DNA of 64,000 nucleotides from Flavobacteriia bacterium (GCA_016178305.1 JACOTM010000030.1:62001-126000); one strand, 5' to 3'; shown: positions 33,948 to 44,446, counted from the first letter of the stretch. Notes: generated from the letters alone by a model not told the origin. Numbers and translations: made by a program.

Positions 33948-34605
33948 AATAATCTATTTATCTCTTTCGTTATTTCTAACAAGTTGTTATTGTTTTAATA
34001 AAGTATCGAAACCTGATGTTCGATTTTTATCACAAGGTCCTAAAATAGATTTATGTAATATGCACGATAAAGGTGGAAATGCAATTCAGATAAATCCCTA
34101 TTTTGGTTTTCCATTACAAGAAAAAATGATCATAAATTCACATTACAAACAATTTACTAATTTTCAATTTCAACAAATAGGTCAGTTCGGAATTAAAACT
34201 GAAAAGTATATTCATTTTATTTCTGTGCCTTTCAAAACTTTAGGTTTAGGAATAGACGTTTCGGAATCATTCTTTTCTTTTAAATATCAAGAAGTTCCAA
34301 TAGCACCAATTTCGAATTTCATAAAAGTAAACCAAACAAGATTAATGTTAAGTGCTAGTTTTATTTCACTTGTTCAGAAAAATCTAATAGGTTATTTTAG
34401 TTTACAAGGAGGTAAAAACATTACAAATTATCACAATTCAAACTCAACTTCTAGTTATAATAATTCTCAAAATATTCTGCCAAATATTTCATATAGAATT
34501 GGTTATGGTATGCACTATTATATTAAGAATTTATATGCTTTTAATTTAGAAGTTGGATATGGAAATGCTGGATATGTCAGAATGGGCATAGTAAAATGGT
34601 TTTAA
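33940..34605 (+). CDS. Outer-membrane lipoprotein of unknown function, barrel-like
   Basis: 221 residues. Lipobox LFLTSC with Cys16. The mature part has alternating strands such as FFSFKYQEV and IGYFSLQGG, and it ends GYVRMGIVKWF with a terminal Phe, features of an outer-membrane barrel. It overlaps the previous gene by 8 bases and likely works with it. No family is recognised. The combination of a lipobox and a barrel-like C terminus is unusual, though the first Cys may simply lie at a normal signal-peptidase site. Confidence 0.6.
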   Translation: MNKIIYLSLSLFLTSCYCFNKVSKPDVRFLSQGPKIDLCNMHDKGGNAIQINPYFGFPLQEKMIINSHYKQFTNFQFQQIGQFGIKTEKYIHFISVPFKTLGLGIDVSESFFSFKYQEVPIAPISNFIKVNQTRLMLSASFISLVQKNLIGYFSLQGGKNITNYHNSNSTSSYNNSQNILPNISYRIGYGMHYYIKNLYAFNLEVGYGNAGYVRMGIVKWF

Positions 34606-34739
34606 GTTAAAGTTTTGAAAGGAAATTTTTATTCATACTCACAAAAAACCTTACCTTTGACCACAAATTGAAATGATACTAAGAACGACTATTTAAGAAT
34701 TAATTGATTAGAAATTCAAGTATTTTAAAAATATAAAGT

Positions 34740-35930
34740 ATGATTATTGAACCAAGAATGCGCGGATTTATCTGCTTAACAGCTCATCCAAAAGGATGTG
34801 AGCAAAATGTAATCAATCAAATTAATTATGTAAAATCTAAAGGTGCAATCAATGGCCCTAAAAAAGTACTTGTTATTGGTGCTTCAACAGGATTTGGTTT
34901 GGCTTCTAGAATTACAAGTGCTTTTGGATCAGATGCAGCTACAATTGGTGTATTTTTTGAAAAACCTGCTGCTGAAGGTAAACCTGCTTCTCCTGGATTT
35001 TATAATTCAGCTGCTTTTGAAAAAGAAGCGCATGCTGCTGGACTTTATGCTAAAAGTATCAATGGCGATGCGTTCTCAAATGAAATTAAAGATAAAACAA
35101 TCGATTTAATCAAAGCTGATTTAGGTCAAATTGACTTAGTAATTTATAGTTTGGCTTCTCCTGTGAGAACAAATCCAAACACTGGAATTACGCACAAATC
35201 TGTTTTGAAACCAATAGGTCAAAACTTTACGAATAAAACTGTTGATTTCCATACTGGAAATGTAACACAGGTTTCTATCGATCCTTGTAACGAGGAAGAT
35301 ATTGAAAACACAGTTGCTGTAATGGGTGGAGAAGATTGGGCAATGTGGATAGAAGCAATGAAAAAAGCTGGGGTTTTAGCTCCAGATGCTCAAACAGTTG
35401 CTTATTCTTATATCGGCCCTGCTTTAACTGAACCTGTTTACCGTAAAGGTACAATCGGTCGTGCAAAAGATCATTTAGAAGCTACTGCGTTTGAAATTAC
35501 TAAATCATTGGCTGATTTGAATGGTAAAGCATTTGTATCTGTAAATAAAGCATTGGTAACACAAGCAAGTTCTGCAATTCCTGTGATTCCATTATACATT
35601 TCTTTATTATACAAAGTAATGAAAGCAGAAGGAATTCACGAAGGTTGTATCGAGCAAATTCAACGTTTATTTGCTGAAAGATTATATACTGGTTCTGATG
35701 CTCCAACTGATGAAGCGGGTCGTATTCGTATCGATGACTGGGAAATGCGTGCTGACGTTCAAGCAAAAGTTGCTGAATTATGGGAACAAGCGACAACTGA
35801 ATCTTTACCAACAATTGGTGATTTAGCCGGATATAGCGATGATTTCTACAATTTATTCGGTTTCAAAGTTGACGGAGTAAATTACACAGATGATGTAAAC
35901 GAAATAGTGGAAGTACCAGGTTTGGTATAA
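34740..35930 (+). CDS. fabV: Trans-2-enoyl-CoA/ACP reductase FabV
   Basis: 396 residues. NADH-dependent reduction of the enoyl double bond in the last step of fatty acid elongation. It starts MIIEPRMRGFICLTAHPKGC, the FabV N terminus. The nucleotide site is KKVLVIGASTGFG, followed by YSLASPVR, and the active-site segment YSYIGPALTEPVYRKGTIG with AKDHLE holds the Tyr(X8)Lys pair of the family. FabV is an alternative to FabI and resists triclosan in other bacteria (family knowledge). A terminator follows. There is 134 bases of spacer upstream without a clear consensus promoter. Confidence 0.96.
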   Translation: MIIEPRMRGFICLTAHPKGCEQNVINQINYVKSKGAINGPKKVLVIGASTGFGLASRITSAFGSDAATIGVFFEKPAAEGKPASPGFYNSAAFEKEAHAAGLYAKSINGDAFSNEIKDKTIDLIKADLGQIDLVIYSLASPVRTNPNTGITHKSVLKPIGQNFTNKTVDFHTGNVTQVSIDPCNEEDIENTVAVMGGEDWAMWIEAMKKAGVLAPDAQTVAYSYIGPALTEPVYRKGTIGRAKDHLEATAFEITKSLADLNGKAFVSVNKALVTQASSAIPVIPLYISLLYKVMKAEGIHEGCIEQIQRLFAERLYTGSDAPTDEAGRIRIDDWEMRADVQAKVAELWEQATTESLPTIGDLAGYSDDFYNLFGFKVDGVNYTDDVNEIVEVPGLV

Positions 35931-35948
35931 GTTCATTAATAATTATTC

Positions 35949-35984
35949 TAAAAGCCTTGAAATGTTTGTTTCAAGGCTTTTTTG
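35949..35984 (+). terminator. Terminator after fabV
   Basis: Stem AAAAGCCTTGAAA / TTTCAAGGCTTTT with a 6-base loop and a T run, 19 bases after the stop. Confidence 0.85.
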
Positions 35985-36082
35985 ATTTTATTTAAACTTC
36001 AATTACCGTGAACAGAATTTTGAGCATGTGGAAAAAGTGTTTTCTTTTTGTGTTTATTGTTAAGGACTTAAAAATCTTGATA

Positions 36083-36619
36083 CTAATTTTTTTCCCAAGT
36101 TATATTTCTTGAATATTCTAAAATAATTGTTGATTGAGGATATGAAACTGGCTCACTCAACCAATAAGCTTCAAAAACATATCCTTTATGTGGACGAATT
36201 GATGGATCAATAGATAATTGATTCCTATTATTTATATACTTTCTACCCTGATAAGTTGAGTCTACTTTTACATAAAAAATGGTATCATTAAAATTTCTAA
36301 TATGCACATTTGAATCTGGGCTTACCATAAAAACATCACTATGTACTAATAACTCTATATATTCTTCCTTCCATTTCGTTCTCCATTCTACCCATGTATT
36401 AAAAGGATAAGCATTATCATAGGCGTCATTTACCCAATCAATACTTAAGTTACCCGGTTTACCAAATCCTTTAGAAACGGTGAGTGTATCATTATTGATA
36501 ATTAACTGGTTATCTGATTTATTTCCACATTTTTTAATCTTAGAACTACATGATTCAATTAATAATATCAATAGCAAAATTCCGAAGTGTAAATTTTTTA
36601 TGTTGAGTTTTATATTCAT
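36083..36619 (-). CDS. Small lipoprotein of unknown function
   Basis: 178 residues from ATG 36619; an ATG at 36637 adds six residues and cannot be excluded. Lipobox LLIESC with Cys24, followed by SSKIKKCG. The mature part has strands and a Trp-rich stretch (NTWVEWRTKWKEEYIEL). No family recognised. The nucleotidyltransferase gene ends 20 bases upstream, so it may be cotranscribed with it, though no functional link is known. Confidence 0.65.
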   Translation of the reverse strand: MNIKLNIKNLHFGILLLILLIESCSSKIKKCGNKSDNQLIINNDTLTVSKGFGKPGNLSIDWVNDAYDNAYPFNTWVEWRTKWKEEYIELLVHSDVFMVSPDSNVHIRNFNDTIFYVKVDSTYQGRKYINNRNQLSIDPSIRPHKGYVFEAYWLSEPVSYPQSTIILEYSRNITWEKN

Positions 36620-36639
36620 CAAGTAAATACATTTCAATA

Positions 36640-36945
36640 CTATGCAGCATAAACAAGTTGTTTTGTTTTTTCTACACTTTGAATAAAATAAGGATTTGAA
36701 AGAGATCTTTCTGTAATTAAATCTACTTTTCTATTGAATAATTTTTCAAGTTCAAGATGTAGGTTAAAATAATTGTCGGTATATTTTTCAAACGAAATTT
36801 CTTTGAAAGAAATTAGAATATCAATGTCACTTTTATCATTAAAATGATTAGAAGTTGCAGAGCCAAACAAATACATTGTCTTAATGTCATAATTGACACA
36901 AAGCCTTTGGATTTCATCTTTACATTTTACTATTAAATCTAACAT
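36640..36945 (-). CDS. Minimal nucleotidyltransferase (MNT-type)
   Basis: 101 residues. The nucleotidyltransferase motif is LFGSATSNHFNDKSDIDILI, where Gly-Ser and Asp-x-Asp form the metal and nucleotide site; a third acidic residue may be in KVDLITE. Such small domains often pair with a HEPN protein as toxin-antitoxin modules. No HEPN gene is beside it; the neighbour is a lipoprotein. It may act alone or have lost its partner. Confidence 0.8.
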   Translation of the reverse strand: MLDLIVKCKDEIQRLCVNYDIKTMYLFGSATSNHFNDKSDIDILISFKEISFEKYTDNYFNLHLELEKLFNRKVDLITERSLSNPYFIQSVEKTKQLVYAA

Positions 36946-37037
36946 AGATACTTTTTTTCAAGTATACAAAATTCAAATTTTAATGTTTTTTTCTGAAAGT
37001 TTTCATTGACTGAAATTAATATCATTTATAAATCAAT

Positions 37038-40000
37038 TCACCTCACCAAAACCTTCATCCCCCCACTAACTCCACGGTACATTGGTGCGTACATGCTTTC
37101 TACTTCAGCAGTTCCAACAGTTAATGATCCTTTTTCGGTTACAAACAGTTCATATTCAAAAAGATGATTTCCTTTTGGTAAATAATCGATGAACAATTCC
37201 GTGGAAGCATCTTTGTTGATTTGATAATACGAAACTGTCGAATACTTGTAAGAAGAAACTTTTTCTCTCGATTCAAATCCGGAAGCTTTTGAATCTTTGA
37301 TGTGCACAAATTCCATGGCTTGATTGCTTCGAATGGTCATTTTCACAATGATTTTTGTTCCGATTGGAAGTGTTGTTGTTGCCAAAACTTCTTCTTCTTT
37401 TCCGTTATTCATCCAATAATAATGACGTTCGATGCGCATTTCACCTGTAGATTTCTCGATGTTATCCATCTTCTCTAAATACTTCAAGTACATGGCTCCA
37501 AAAACAGGTTGATCGGCGGTAGTTGAAACGTTTACAGTTGATTTTCCTGCTGTAATTTCAATTCCATTATACACAAATGTTGAATTGGCATCTTTCTTCA
37601 AAACCCCCAAATTGGTTCCATCGTTGAAACGGACAGAAACTTCTTGGTTGAGTTGGTTGGCAATACTCATTTTATTAATCAATAACGCATGACAAGCCAA
37701 GGTTGTTGCTTTTGTCGTTTCCCAAGCATTCGCTTGTTTGTTTCTCAATAACCACAATTGCATTTGTTGAACTTCCTTGTCTAAACCACTCATTGCAGTG
37801 AAAAACTGAATGATATAACTTTGCGTTTCAATAGGCGATTGATTCCAATAATAACCTGATTTGTTAGCGTTCCAATACATTCCCATTTCTGGTTTTTGAG
37901 TTGCACGGTCTAAAATTGAATTTTTTATTTTCTCAGCAAATGCTTTATTTCCAGTTTTTAAGAACGAAATTCCAGCCAATACTTGTGTTTGTAAATCGAA
38001 GTTTTTCCATTCTTTTTCTAAACATTTATGATAATATTTACTCGCTTCTGTTTCTTTCATATCGAAATACGAACGAGCAGTTAACCAATGAACATGCAGA
38101 GATGACAAACCAACTAATTTCTCACGATTTTCTTTTTTAATATCGTTGAATTCTTTCATATAGGCTTGTTCTAAAAATGCAACCGCTGATTGAACCATCT
38201 CTTCATCATACGGAATTCCCAATTGTTTTAATTGTCCAAATCCAGAAACGATGTGTTGCGTGATATAGACATTCGATTCATGATTCCCAAACCAAGACCA
38301 ACCGCCATCTGTCGATTTCAAAACAGATAATTTCTCAATCGCACCGTTGATGTTGTTTTGTAACGTATTTTCATCAAATAACGTTGCTAAATGATTGCGT
38401 TGAGCCGTTTCATTTTGAGCATCCAATAACCATGGAGTTTCGGTTAAAAGAATCGATTTTAATTCTTTATTTTTCTCTAATTCACTTAAAAAAGCATTTG
38501 GATTCGTTTGTTTCCACGTTTCAATAATGCGTTTAAAAGCTGGATTATCTTTGATGATTTTTTGAGCTAATACATTTCCAAAATATCGTGCAAATGTTTG
38601 TTCAGCACATTCGTAAGGGAATTCTATTAAATATGGTAAACTCATTAAAGTCGTCCACATTGGTTGTGTTTGCATTTCCAACGTATAGGATATTTTTTGA
38701 GCAGTAGAAGATAGATTTTTTAATTTTTCCAATGTAAAAGCTTGTTCGCCCTTACTTGTTTTCACGAAAGGCATCGCTTCTACAACCAACTGCTTGTTGG
38801 AAAGAATTGGAATTGCTTTACGTTCAGCATCACCGAATTGCGCATTTGAAGCTTCAATTTGATAAGCGATTAATGAAAATTTATCTTCTGGAATATTAAT
38901 TTTCCAAGAAACCTCAGCGCTTGAATTTGCCGGAACTTTCACTTTTTGATCGTTGATTGAACCAAATAAAGCAGTTGAAACTTTGTCTGTCATCGGATCG
39001 ATAAATGTCAATTTCATTGTTACTTCCTGTATTTTCTCCGTCATATTGACAACTTTCGAAGAAAATACAAATTCATCATTTTCTCTGAAAAAACGCGGTT
39101 CATTTGGTTCCACCATCAATTCTTTTTTCGCTTCAAATGAATGTTCGTAGTAACCAACTTTTAAATCTTTGGTTGTTGCTAGCGCCCTAAATTGCCAAGT
39201 TGTCAAGGCATCTGGGAGCGTAAATTCAAAACGATAATTTCCAGAACTGTCAGTATAAATCGAAGGATAAAAGAAAGCTGTTTCATTGAAATTTGTTCTA
39301 GGAGTTACTGGTTTTGCTTCTTCGTCTTTTGATTTTTTGGATGCTCCTAAACCTTTCCCTCCACCAGAACCAGCTGAGTTTCCAACACTTTGCAATTGTA
39401 CTTCTTCCAATGCCATAATTGGTTCTGAAAATGCCATTTCATCTGAAGCACTTGAATCTTCTCCATACCTATTTGCTAAAGGTGCTCTGCTATAATTATA
39501 TGCCTTTCCAATATAATTATTCCCTTCATATTCCGTAAACATATAATAATTATTCCAATGATTATTTTGATAAAGCAAATTACTACCAACTGAATTGCTC
39601 CAATCAATCGAAAAACCTGGATAATAGTAAAATGAACGATCCCAATAAGTCTCATTCAATTGATTCAAAGAAGCATCGTGCATTGCCACTAAAAGTTCAG
39701 AGGGAATATTTTTTAAGATATTATCTTTAATCGTTACGCTCCATTTTTCTTGACTACCTGGCTTTAAATAATCTTTTATTGAAGCTAACTGAACTTTCAA
39801 TTTTTTATCTTCATTTATAAATTGAATTGTTTGCTGTTGTTGGTAAAATTGATTGTTTTTAAAAGTCAAAATATTGAATGTCAAACCATTTTTATCTTTC
39901 TCAGTTATCTTATATTTAATGATTTTACGCCCTTTTAATTTGATCCATTTTCCAGTAGTAACAGATTGATCATTTTTGATTTCAAAATAGACATTCAACT

Positions 40001-42941
40001 TTTTGTGTGAACTTCCGATGATCAATTCAATTTCATCACCTGCTTTCACCGTCGTTTTACTTGCAATCATCCATAAATTACTTGAATGTTGCCCTTTTTT
40101 TGAAGTTGGAATAATGTAATTAATTGTTCGTTCTGCAACTGACTTTTCACCATTCTCATCTATTGTTGTGAATTGAATTTTATATGCTCCTTGTTTTTGT
40201 ATAAATTGATTTAAATAAAGTTGGTCACTCGATTTTAATTTCCCACTTGAAAGAGTATCCGTTTGAGGCTCTAATTTCTTGCTAAAATAAATATAAGATG
40301 GGAATAAATTTTGAAATTCTTTTTCATTAAAATTCTTGTACTCAGCTTCTTCTAATGAAGTCAATAAGTTGTCTTTTTGATTTAATTTAACGATTGAGTA
40401 AGTCAGAAAAGCGTCTTTAATTTCGATATTTTCACTATTCGTCACCATCGGTTGAATACTATTTTCTTTTGTAGAAAGAATGTTTTCATCAACATCAAAT
40501 TGAATCGAATAACTTTGATTTCCGACAAAAATAGAAGTTGTATTTTCTTGTACTTCCCCCGAAATATCGGTCACAATCGCATTCATTCTGAAATTAGAAC
40601 CGTAACTGTATTTTTTGTTTTTAGGTAAAAAATGAATATTAAAATTTCCATTTTGATCCGTTGAGATTAAGGTATCGAAATAAGAAATTCGATCCTCGTA
40701 ATTCACATCGCACCAACGTGGGAAATAATTGGATTGCGTAATGTTCACATGCACCTTCGCATTTGAAATAGGATAACCTGCAAATGCTTTTACCGTACCA
40801 ACAACTTTCAACGAATCTCCTAATTTCACTTTCCCTGTGATTTCCTCAAAATCAACTTTAAATGTTGGTCGTTTGTATTCTTCAACCTTAAACGATTCAA
40901 TGTATTCGCCATCCAATAAAATACTTAAATTTCCGAATAAAAATCCACTCGATGGAAGTTGAAAAGCAACAAAAGCTGTTCCGAATTCATTTAGATTTAT
41001 TTCTTTTTGAAAGAGAACCTGGTCATTATTATCTTTGATTTCAAGTTCAATTGCTTCTTCATCTGCATTAACTTTAAAATCATTATCTTTCCCATGAAAG
41101 CCTAAAATTTTGATAAATCCATTTTGACCAGGACGATAAATACCCCTATCTAAATAGGCTTTATAAGTGTAAACCGTGTCTTGCTCATAATTTCTATAAG
41201 CATAGAATCGTCCATCAAGACTATCTTTCTCATATTTTACTTGGTATTTGTATGAACTAAATGCTTTAAACGTTGCCATCCCATTTTTATCCGTAAAAAT
41301 GATTTTAGAAGCTTCCTGATTCTGTTCCGAATAATAATGATCTTGAGTTAAGGTAATTGTTGCATTGTGTATTGGCAATCCATTCTTTTTATTGGTAATT
41401 AAAAAATGAATTGTTCCATTATCATTGTTTGTAATTGAATTTATTTCTGAAAGATTATAAACTTGATACGCAAAATGATTTTTTTTATACAATGAGTCAA
41501 CTACTAAAATAGATTCTATTTCAGCGGCATCTTTTGCTAGAATAAACAAATATTTTCCTGTTTCTGTTATTTTCGGAAGAATAAAATCAATATCGTGATT
41601 CAAATAAAAAGAATCTTTCTCAAGTGTAATCTCTTTTGAAAAATAGGGTGTTAATGTATAATTTTTAAGTGGGTTACTGTTAGAATTTGTAATTTTTTCA
41701 TTTTCAATTTTGTAAATTTTCAATAAAGATGAGGATACATTTCGATAATTTACATTTAAAAGAATAGATTGATTTAATACTAGTTCATTTTTAATAGAAA
41801 AACTCAAACGATTACTTAAAATATGATTTTTTAATCTAGTTAATTCTACTTTGAAATCATTATCTGGAAATTTTTTCGAAGTCGTTTCAATTTTTGTTAA
41901 AGCAAGAAGATTATTATTTTTAAACTTGCTATTGTTTTTCCAATGATAAGTGTCTGCTTTCTTCGATAAATTATTAACTATCTGCAAAGTAAATAAAATT
42001 GAAGCTTTAGATTGAGATAATAATTCTTCAAATCGTAAAAAGGCATCATCTAATAAACGGTCTTTATCAAAATCATTTATTTTTTCAGCTGTTGAAAATT
42101 GATAAACATCATTTAATCGTTTGCCAACCCAATAAGCATAAGCAGTATAACGATTATTCGTTAAGGTTAATTTTTCTAGATGATAATATAATTGGAGTGT
42201 GAAATGTTTTAATTCATAAAAATCTGTAGCTGTTGGAAGCTCATCAGTATAACCGTAATAAAGTGAATCCTTAATATTATTCTCTGAAAAGTAACTATCC
42301 GTTTCACTAATGATAGAATTGGCAAAGAATTCAAAAAGAGATTCCATTGATTTAGGCTCAGTTAATTCATTTTTTTCAAGTATGGAACTCAACTCTATTT
42401 TCATCAATTCAGAAGGTTTATCCAAAAGCATTTTTTGATGATAATGTATTAAATCCACAAGATTTTCATTTACCAACTTCACTTGTTTTCCATCAATTGG
42501 CCAAAGTAAACTTTCATCATCAAATGTGAATAAATTTTCATTCCAACGATTTGTTTCAACCCATTTATATAAATGAAGGTGAAGAATATTGTTAAATGGA
42601 AACTCTAATTTTTCAGCTTGATTGGCATAATCCCAAATTATTTTTTGATGTTCCTCTTGTTCGAATTGAGCTTGATTTATTATCAGTGATAACTCCGAAA
42701 GAATGGCCCAATATGCTTTGACATTTTTTGTCGTTATCGCTTCTTTTTCTAATCGTCTTAATTCATCATAAGCTTTACGTGGCAAGCCGTCACTTATTAA
42801 TTTTTCACACGTCGATAAATCCAGTTTAGAATAAGTCGTTTTTAAACTTACAGGAGGATATTCCGCTATATTTAATTGAAATTGGCTAAATGAATTAAAA
42901 TTTAGAACATAAAGAAAGAAAAGAAGGAGAAAGTGTTTCAT
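37038..42941 (-). CDS. Alpha-2-macroglobulin family protein with thioester
   Basis: 1967 residues, secreted (signal peptide NFNSFSQ, no lipobox). The first ~590 residues are helical and not recognised. An MG2 domain begins near residue 600 (DRGIYRPGQ). A Gly/Ser/Lys-rich loop at about 1185-1205 (GSGGGKGLGASKKSKDEE) sits where a bait region would be. The A2M domain follows (FFYPSIYTDSSG, then LPDALTTWQFRALA). The thioester motif CAEQ is at Cys1445-Gln1448, in PYECAEQT, followed by helical toroid repeats. Such proteins trap proteases; in bacteria they are thought to guard the periplasm. Usually a pbpC gene accompanies them; none is here. Bordered by the Wzy gene and the nucleotidyltransferase. 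Confidence 0.93.
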   Translation of the reverse strand: MKHFLLLFFLYVLNFNSFSQFQLNIAEYPPVSLKTTYSKLDLSTCEKLISDGLPRKAYDELRRLEKEAITTKNVKAYWAILSELSLIINQAQFEQEEHQKIIWDYANQAEKLEFPFNNILHLHLYKWVETNRWNENLFTFDDESLLWPIDGKQVKLVNENLVDLIHYHQKMLLDKPSELMKIELSSILEKNELTEPKSMESLFEFFANSIISETDSYFSENNIKDSLYYGYTDELPTATDFYELKHFTLQLYYHLEKLTLTNNRYTAYAYWVGKRLNDVYQFSTAEKINDFDKDRLLDDAFLRFEELLSQSKASILFTLQIVNNLSKKADTYHWKNNSKFKNNNLLALTKIETTSKKFPDNDFKVELTRLKNHILSNRLSFSIKNELVLNQSILLNVNYRNVSSSLLKIYKIENEKITNSNSNPLKNYTLTPYFSKEITLEKDSFYLNHDIDFILPKITETGKYLFILAKDAAEIESILVVDSLYKKNHFAYQVYNLSEINSITNNDNGTIHFLITNKKNGLPIHNATITLTQDHYYSEQNQEASKIIFTDKNGMATFKAFSSYKYQVKYEKDSLDGRFYAYRNYEQDTVYTYKAYLDRGIYRPGQNGFIKILGFHGKDNDFKVNADEEAIELEIKDNNDQVLFQKEINLNEFGTAFVAFQLPSSGFLFGNLSILLDGEYIESFKVEEYKRPTFKVDFEEITGKVKLGDSLKVVGTVKAFAGYPISNAKVHVNITQSNYFPRWCDVNYEDRISYFDTLISTDQNGNFNIHFLPKNKKYSYGSNFRMNAIVTDISGEVQENTTSIFVGNQSYSIQFDVDENILSTKENSIQPMVTNSENIEIKDAFLTYSIVKLNQKDNLLTSLEEAEYKNFNEKEFQNLFPSYIYFSKKLEPQTDTLSSGKLKSSDQLYLNQFIQKQGAYKIQFTTIDENGEKSVAERTINYIIPTSKKGQHSSNLWMIASKTTVKAGDEIELIIGSSHKKLNVYFEIKNDQSVTTGKWIKLKGRKIIKYKITEKDKNGLTFNILTFKNNQFYQQQQTIQFINEDKKLKVQLASIKDYLKPGSQEKWSVTIKDNILKNIPSELLVAMHDASLNQLNETYWDRSFYYYPGFSIDWSNSVGSNLLYQNNHWNNYYMFTEYEGNNYIGKAYNYSRAPLANRYGEDSSASDEMAFSEPIMALEEVQLQSVGNSAGSGGGKGLGASKKSKDEEAKPVTPRTNFNETAFFYPSIYTDSSGNYRFEFTLPDALTTWQFRALATTKDLKVGYYEHSFEAKKELMVEPNEPRFFRENDEFVFSSKVVNMTEKIQEVTMKLTFIDPMTDKVSTALFGSINDQKVKVPANSSAEVSWKINIPEDKFSLIAYQIEASNAQFGDAERKAIPILSNKQLVVEAMPFVKTSKGEQAFTLEKLKNLSSTAQKISYTLEMQTQPMWTTLMSLPYLIEFPYECAEQTFARYFGNVLAQKIIKDNPAFKRIIETWKQTNPNAFLSELEKNKELKSILLTETPWLLDAQNETAQRNHLATLFDENTLQNNINGAIEKLSVLKSTDGGWSWFGNHESNVYITQHIVSGFGQLKQLGIPYDEEMVQSAVAFLEQAYMKEFNDIKKENREKLVGLSSLHVHWLTARSYFDMKETEASKYYHKCLEKEWKNFDLQTQVLAGISFLKTGNKAFAEKIKNSILDRATQKPEMGMYWNANKSGYYWNQSPIETQSYIIQFFTAMSGLDKEVQQMQLWLLRNKQANAWETTKATTLACHALLINKMSIANQLNQEVSVRFNDGTNLGVLKKDANSTFVYNGIEITAGKSTVNVSTTADQPVFGAMYLKYLEKMDNIEKSTGEMRIERHYYWMNNGKEEEVLATTTLPIGTKIIVKMTIRSNQAMEFVHIKDSKASGFESREKVSSYKYSTVSYYQINKDASTELFIDYLPKGNHLFEYELFVTEKGSLTVGTAEVESMYAPMYRGVSGGMKVLVR

Positions 42942-43009
42942 ATATTAAATAGTTTGATTTTATATAACATTCCGAATGTTGAAGCTAAGAAATAAAGCTG
43001 AAAGTTGAT

Positions 43010-44443
43010 TTATTTGAAGGTTAAATTTTTCTTTTTTAATTGAATTTCTAAGGCAATAAAACAAGCACTAAATCCCCAAATTGGAACAGCTGCTTTATCT
43101 GTATCTAAAAAATTATTCAAAACAGCATGAATAAAGTATGTGACCAAAGCTAATATCATGGACAAAATCAAAATACGTATTTCATTATCTTCTATTGGCC
43201 AATTGTTATACAACATGATTCCCTTATAAAAAATGGTTGCAACAATTAGTAAAACAGAAACCAAACCTAAAATTCCCATTTCAGCCATTGGCCCTAAATA
43301 TTCACTGTGTGCATTTCCTGCATTTCCAAAATTTGTAGAAATAATAGTCAGATTTTCAGGTTCTTGAAAACGTGCATATTCAAAAGCATAAGTCCCAGGT
43401 CCAAATCCAAAAACAGGTCTTTCACTAAACATCGCAATTGCACAACTCCATCTGTTCAATCTTTCTAGATTGGAAGCATCCGTTGTTACATTTGTTGCAC
43501 TTTGCAAACGTTCTCCAAACTCTTCCGTTGTATGTTCTGATTTATTTCTTGCCATTTCTATTTGAATAGCATCCCAAGAAAAAAAGAGGGTAATGCCAAT
43601 AAACCCAACAATAGAAACAATTAAACTGAATTTAATTTTAAAATGAATCAGTCCCCATACCCCAACTGCCGCAAAAATACTTAGCCAAGCAGCACGTGTG
43701 TATGAAAAAAATAAAGCAATAAATGTTAATACAATAAATGAAAGTAAAATTACCTGAATAAGCAGCGTATGTTTTTTAGAAAAATATAACCCAATTACAA
43801 GAGGTACAATAAAAGCAACCATACATCCATAAATAGTATGATCTTTAAAGAAAGGCCACATGACCCAATGTCCTTCTTTTTCGCCAAAACCATAGCCCGC
43901 ATGAATAATAAGCGTATAAGCCATTGCAATCATCATTCCGATACAATACAACCATATAAACGCTTTAATATTTTTAAGTTTGGCAAATACAATTGTACCA
44001 AATAATAGCATTGGTACAATAAACCAAAGTCTTGCTAACAAAAACTTAAAGGAAGCTAAAACATGCGTACTAGTTATTGAAGTGATGATAATCCAAAAAA
44101 GATAAAACCCAACAGCCCAAATAATTGGATTACGCCAAATATCTTTAGGTAAAATTTTAGATTTTAATTGTTGGAATGTAAGTAACAACATCAAACCAAA
44201 TAACATCGGTTCTGTAGGCAGAAATAATCCAAAACTTTGAGTATATTCCTCAATATTAATTGAAATTGGTGCTAAAAATGCAATTCCTAAAAACGTCCAC
44301 TCCGTATAATAAACAGCAAAAAAGATGGCTAATAATCCAAGAGAACTTAACGAAAAATATGCTTGATCTTGCCAAACAAAATAGAGTGTTAGCAAGGCAT
44401 ATAATAATCCTAAGGATATAGCAATGACACTTTTATTAAACAA
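43010..44443 (-). CDS. O-antigen ligase/polymerase-like membrane protein
   Basis: 477 residues with about twelve predicted membrane helices and a large periplasmic loop (about 290-365) containing RPVFGFGPGTYAFEY, the region that carries the conserved Arg and His in WaaL/Wzy proteins, here with NAHSEYLG. It joins or polymerises surface polysaccharide units. The start is TTG 44443, three bases after the stop of the Wzz-like gene, and no nearer ATG fits, so the two are coupled. It is one of three polysaccharide genes in a row. The sequence cannot tell ligase from polymerase. Confidence 0.85.
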   Translation of the reverse strand: MFNKSVIAISLGLLYALLTLYFVWQDQAYFSLSSLGLLAIFFAVYYTEWTFLGIAFLAPISINIEEYTQSFGLFLPTEPMLFGLMLLLTFQQLKSKILPKDIWRNPIIWAVGFYLFWIIITSITSTHVLASFKFLLARLWFIVPMLLFGTIVFAKLKNIKAFIWLYCIGMMIAMAYTLIIHAGYGFGEKEGHWVMWPFFKDHTIYGCMVAFIVPLVIGLYFSKKHTLLIQVILLSFIVLTFIALFFSYTRAAWLSIFAAVGVWGLIHFKIKFSLIVSIVGFIGITLFFSWDAIQIEMARNKSEHTTEEFGERLQSATNVTTDASNLERLNRWSCAIAMFSERPVFGFGPGTYAFEYARFQEPENLTIISTNFGNAGNAHSEYLGPMAEMGILGLVSVLLIVATIFYKGIMLYNNWPIEDNEIRILILSMILALVTYFIHAVLNNFLDTDKAAVPIWGFSACFIALEIQLKKKNLTFK

Positions 44444-44446
44444 AAT

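Noticed and set aside
36640-36945. Toxin-antitoxin module
   Set aside because: Only the nucleotidyltransferase half is present; no HEPN or other toxin gene lies next to it.
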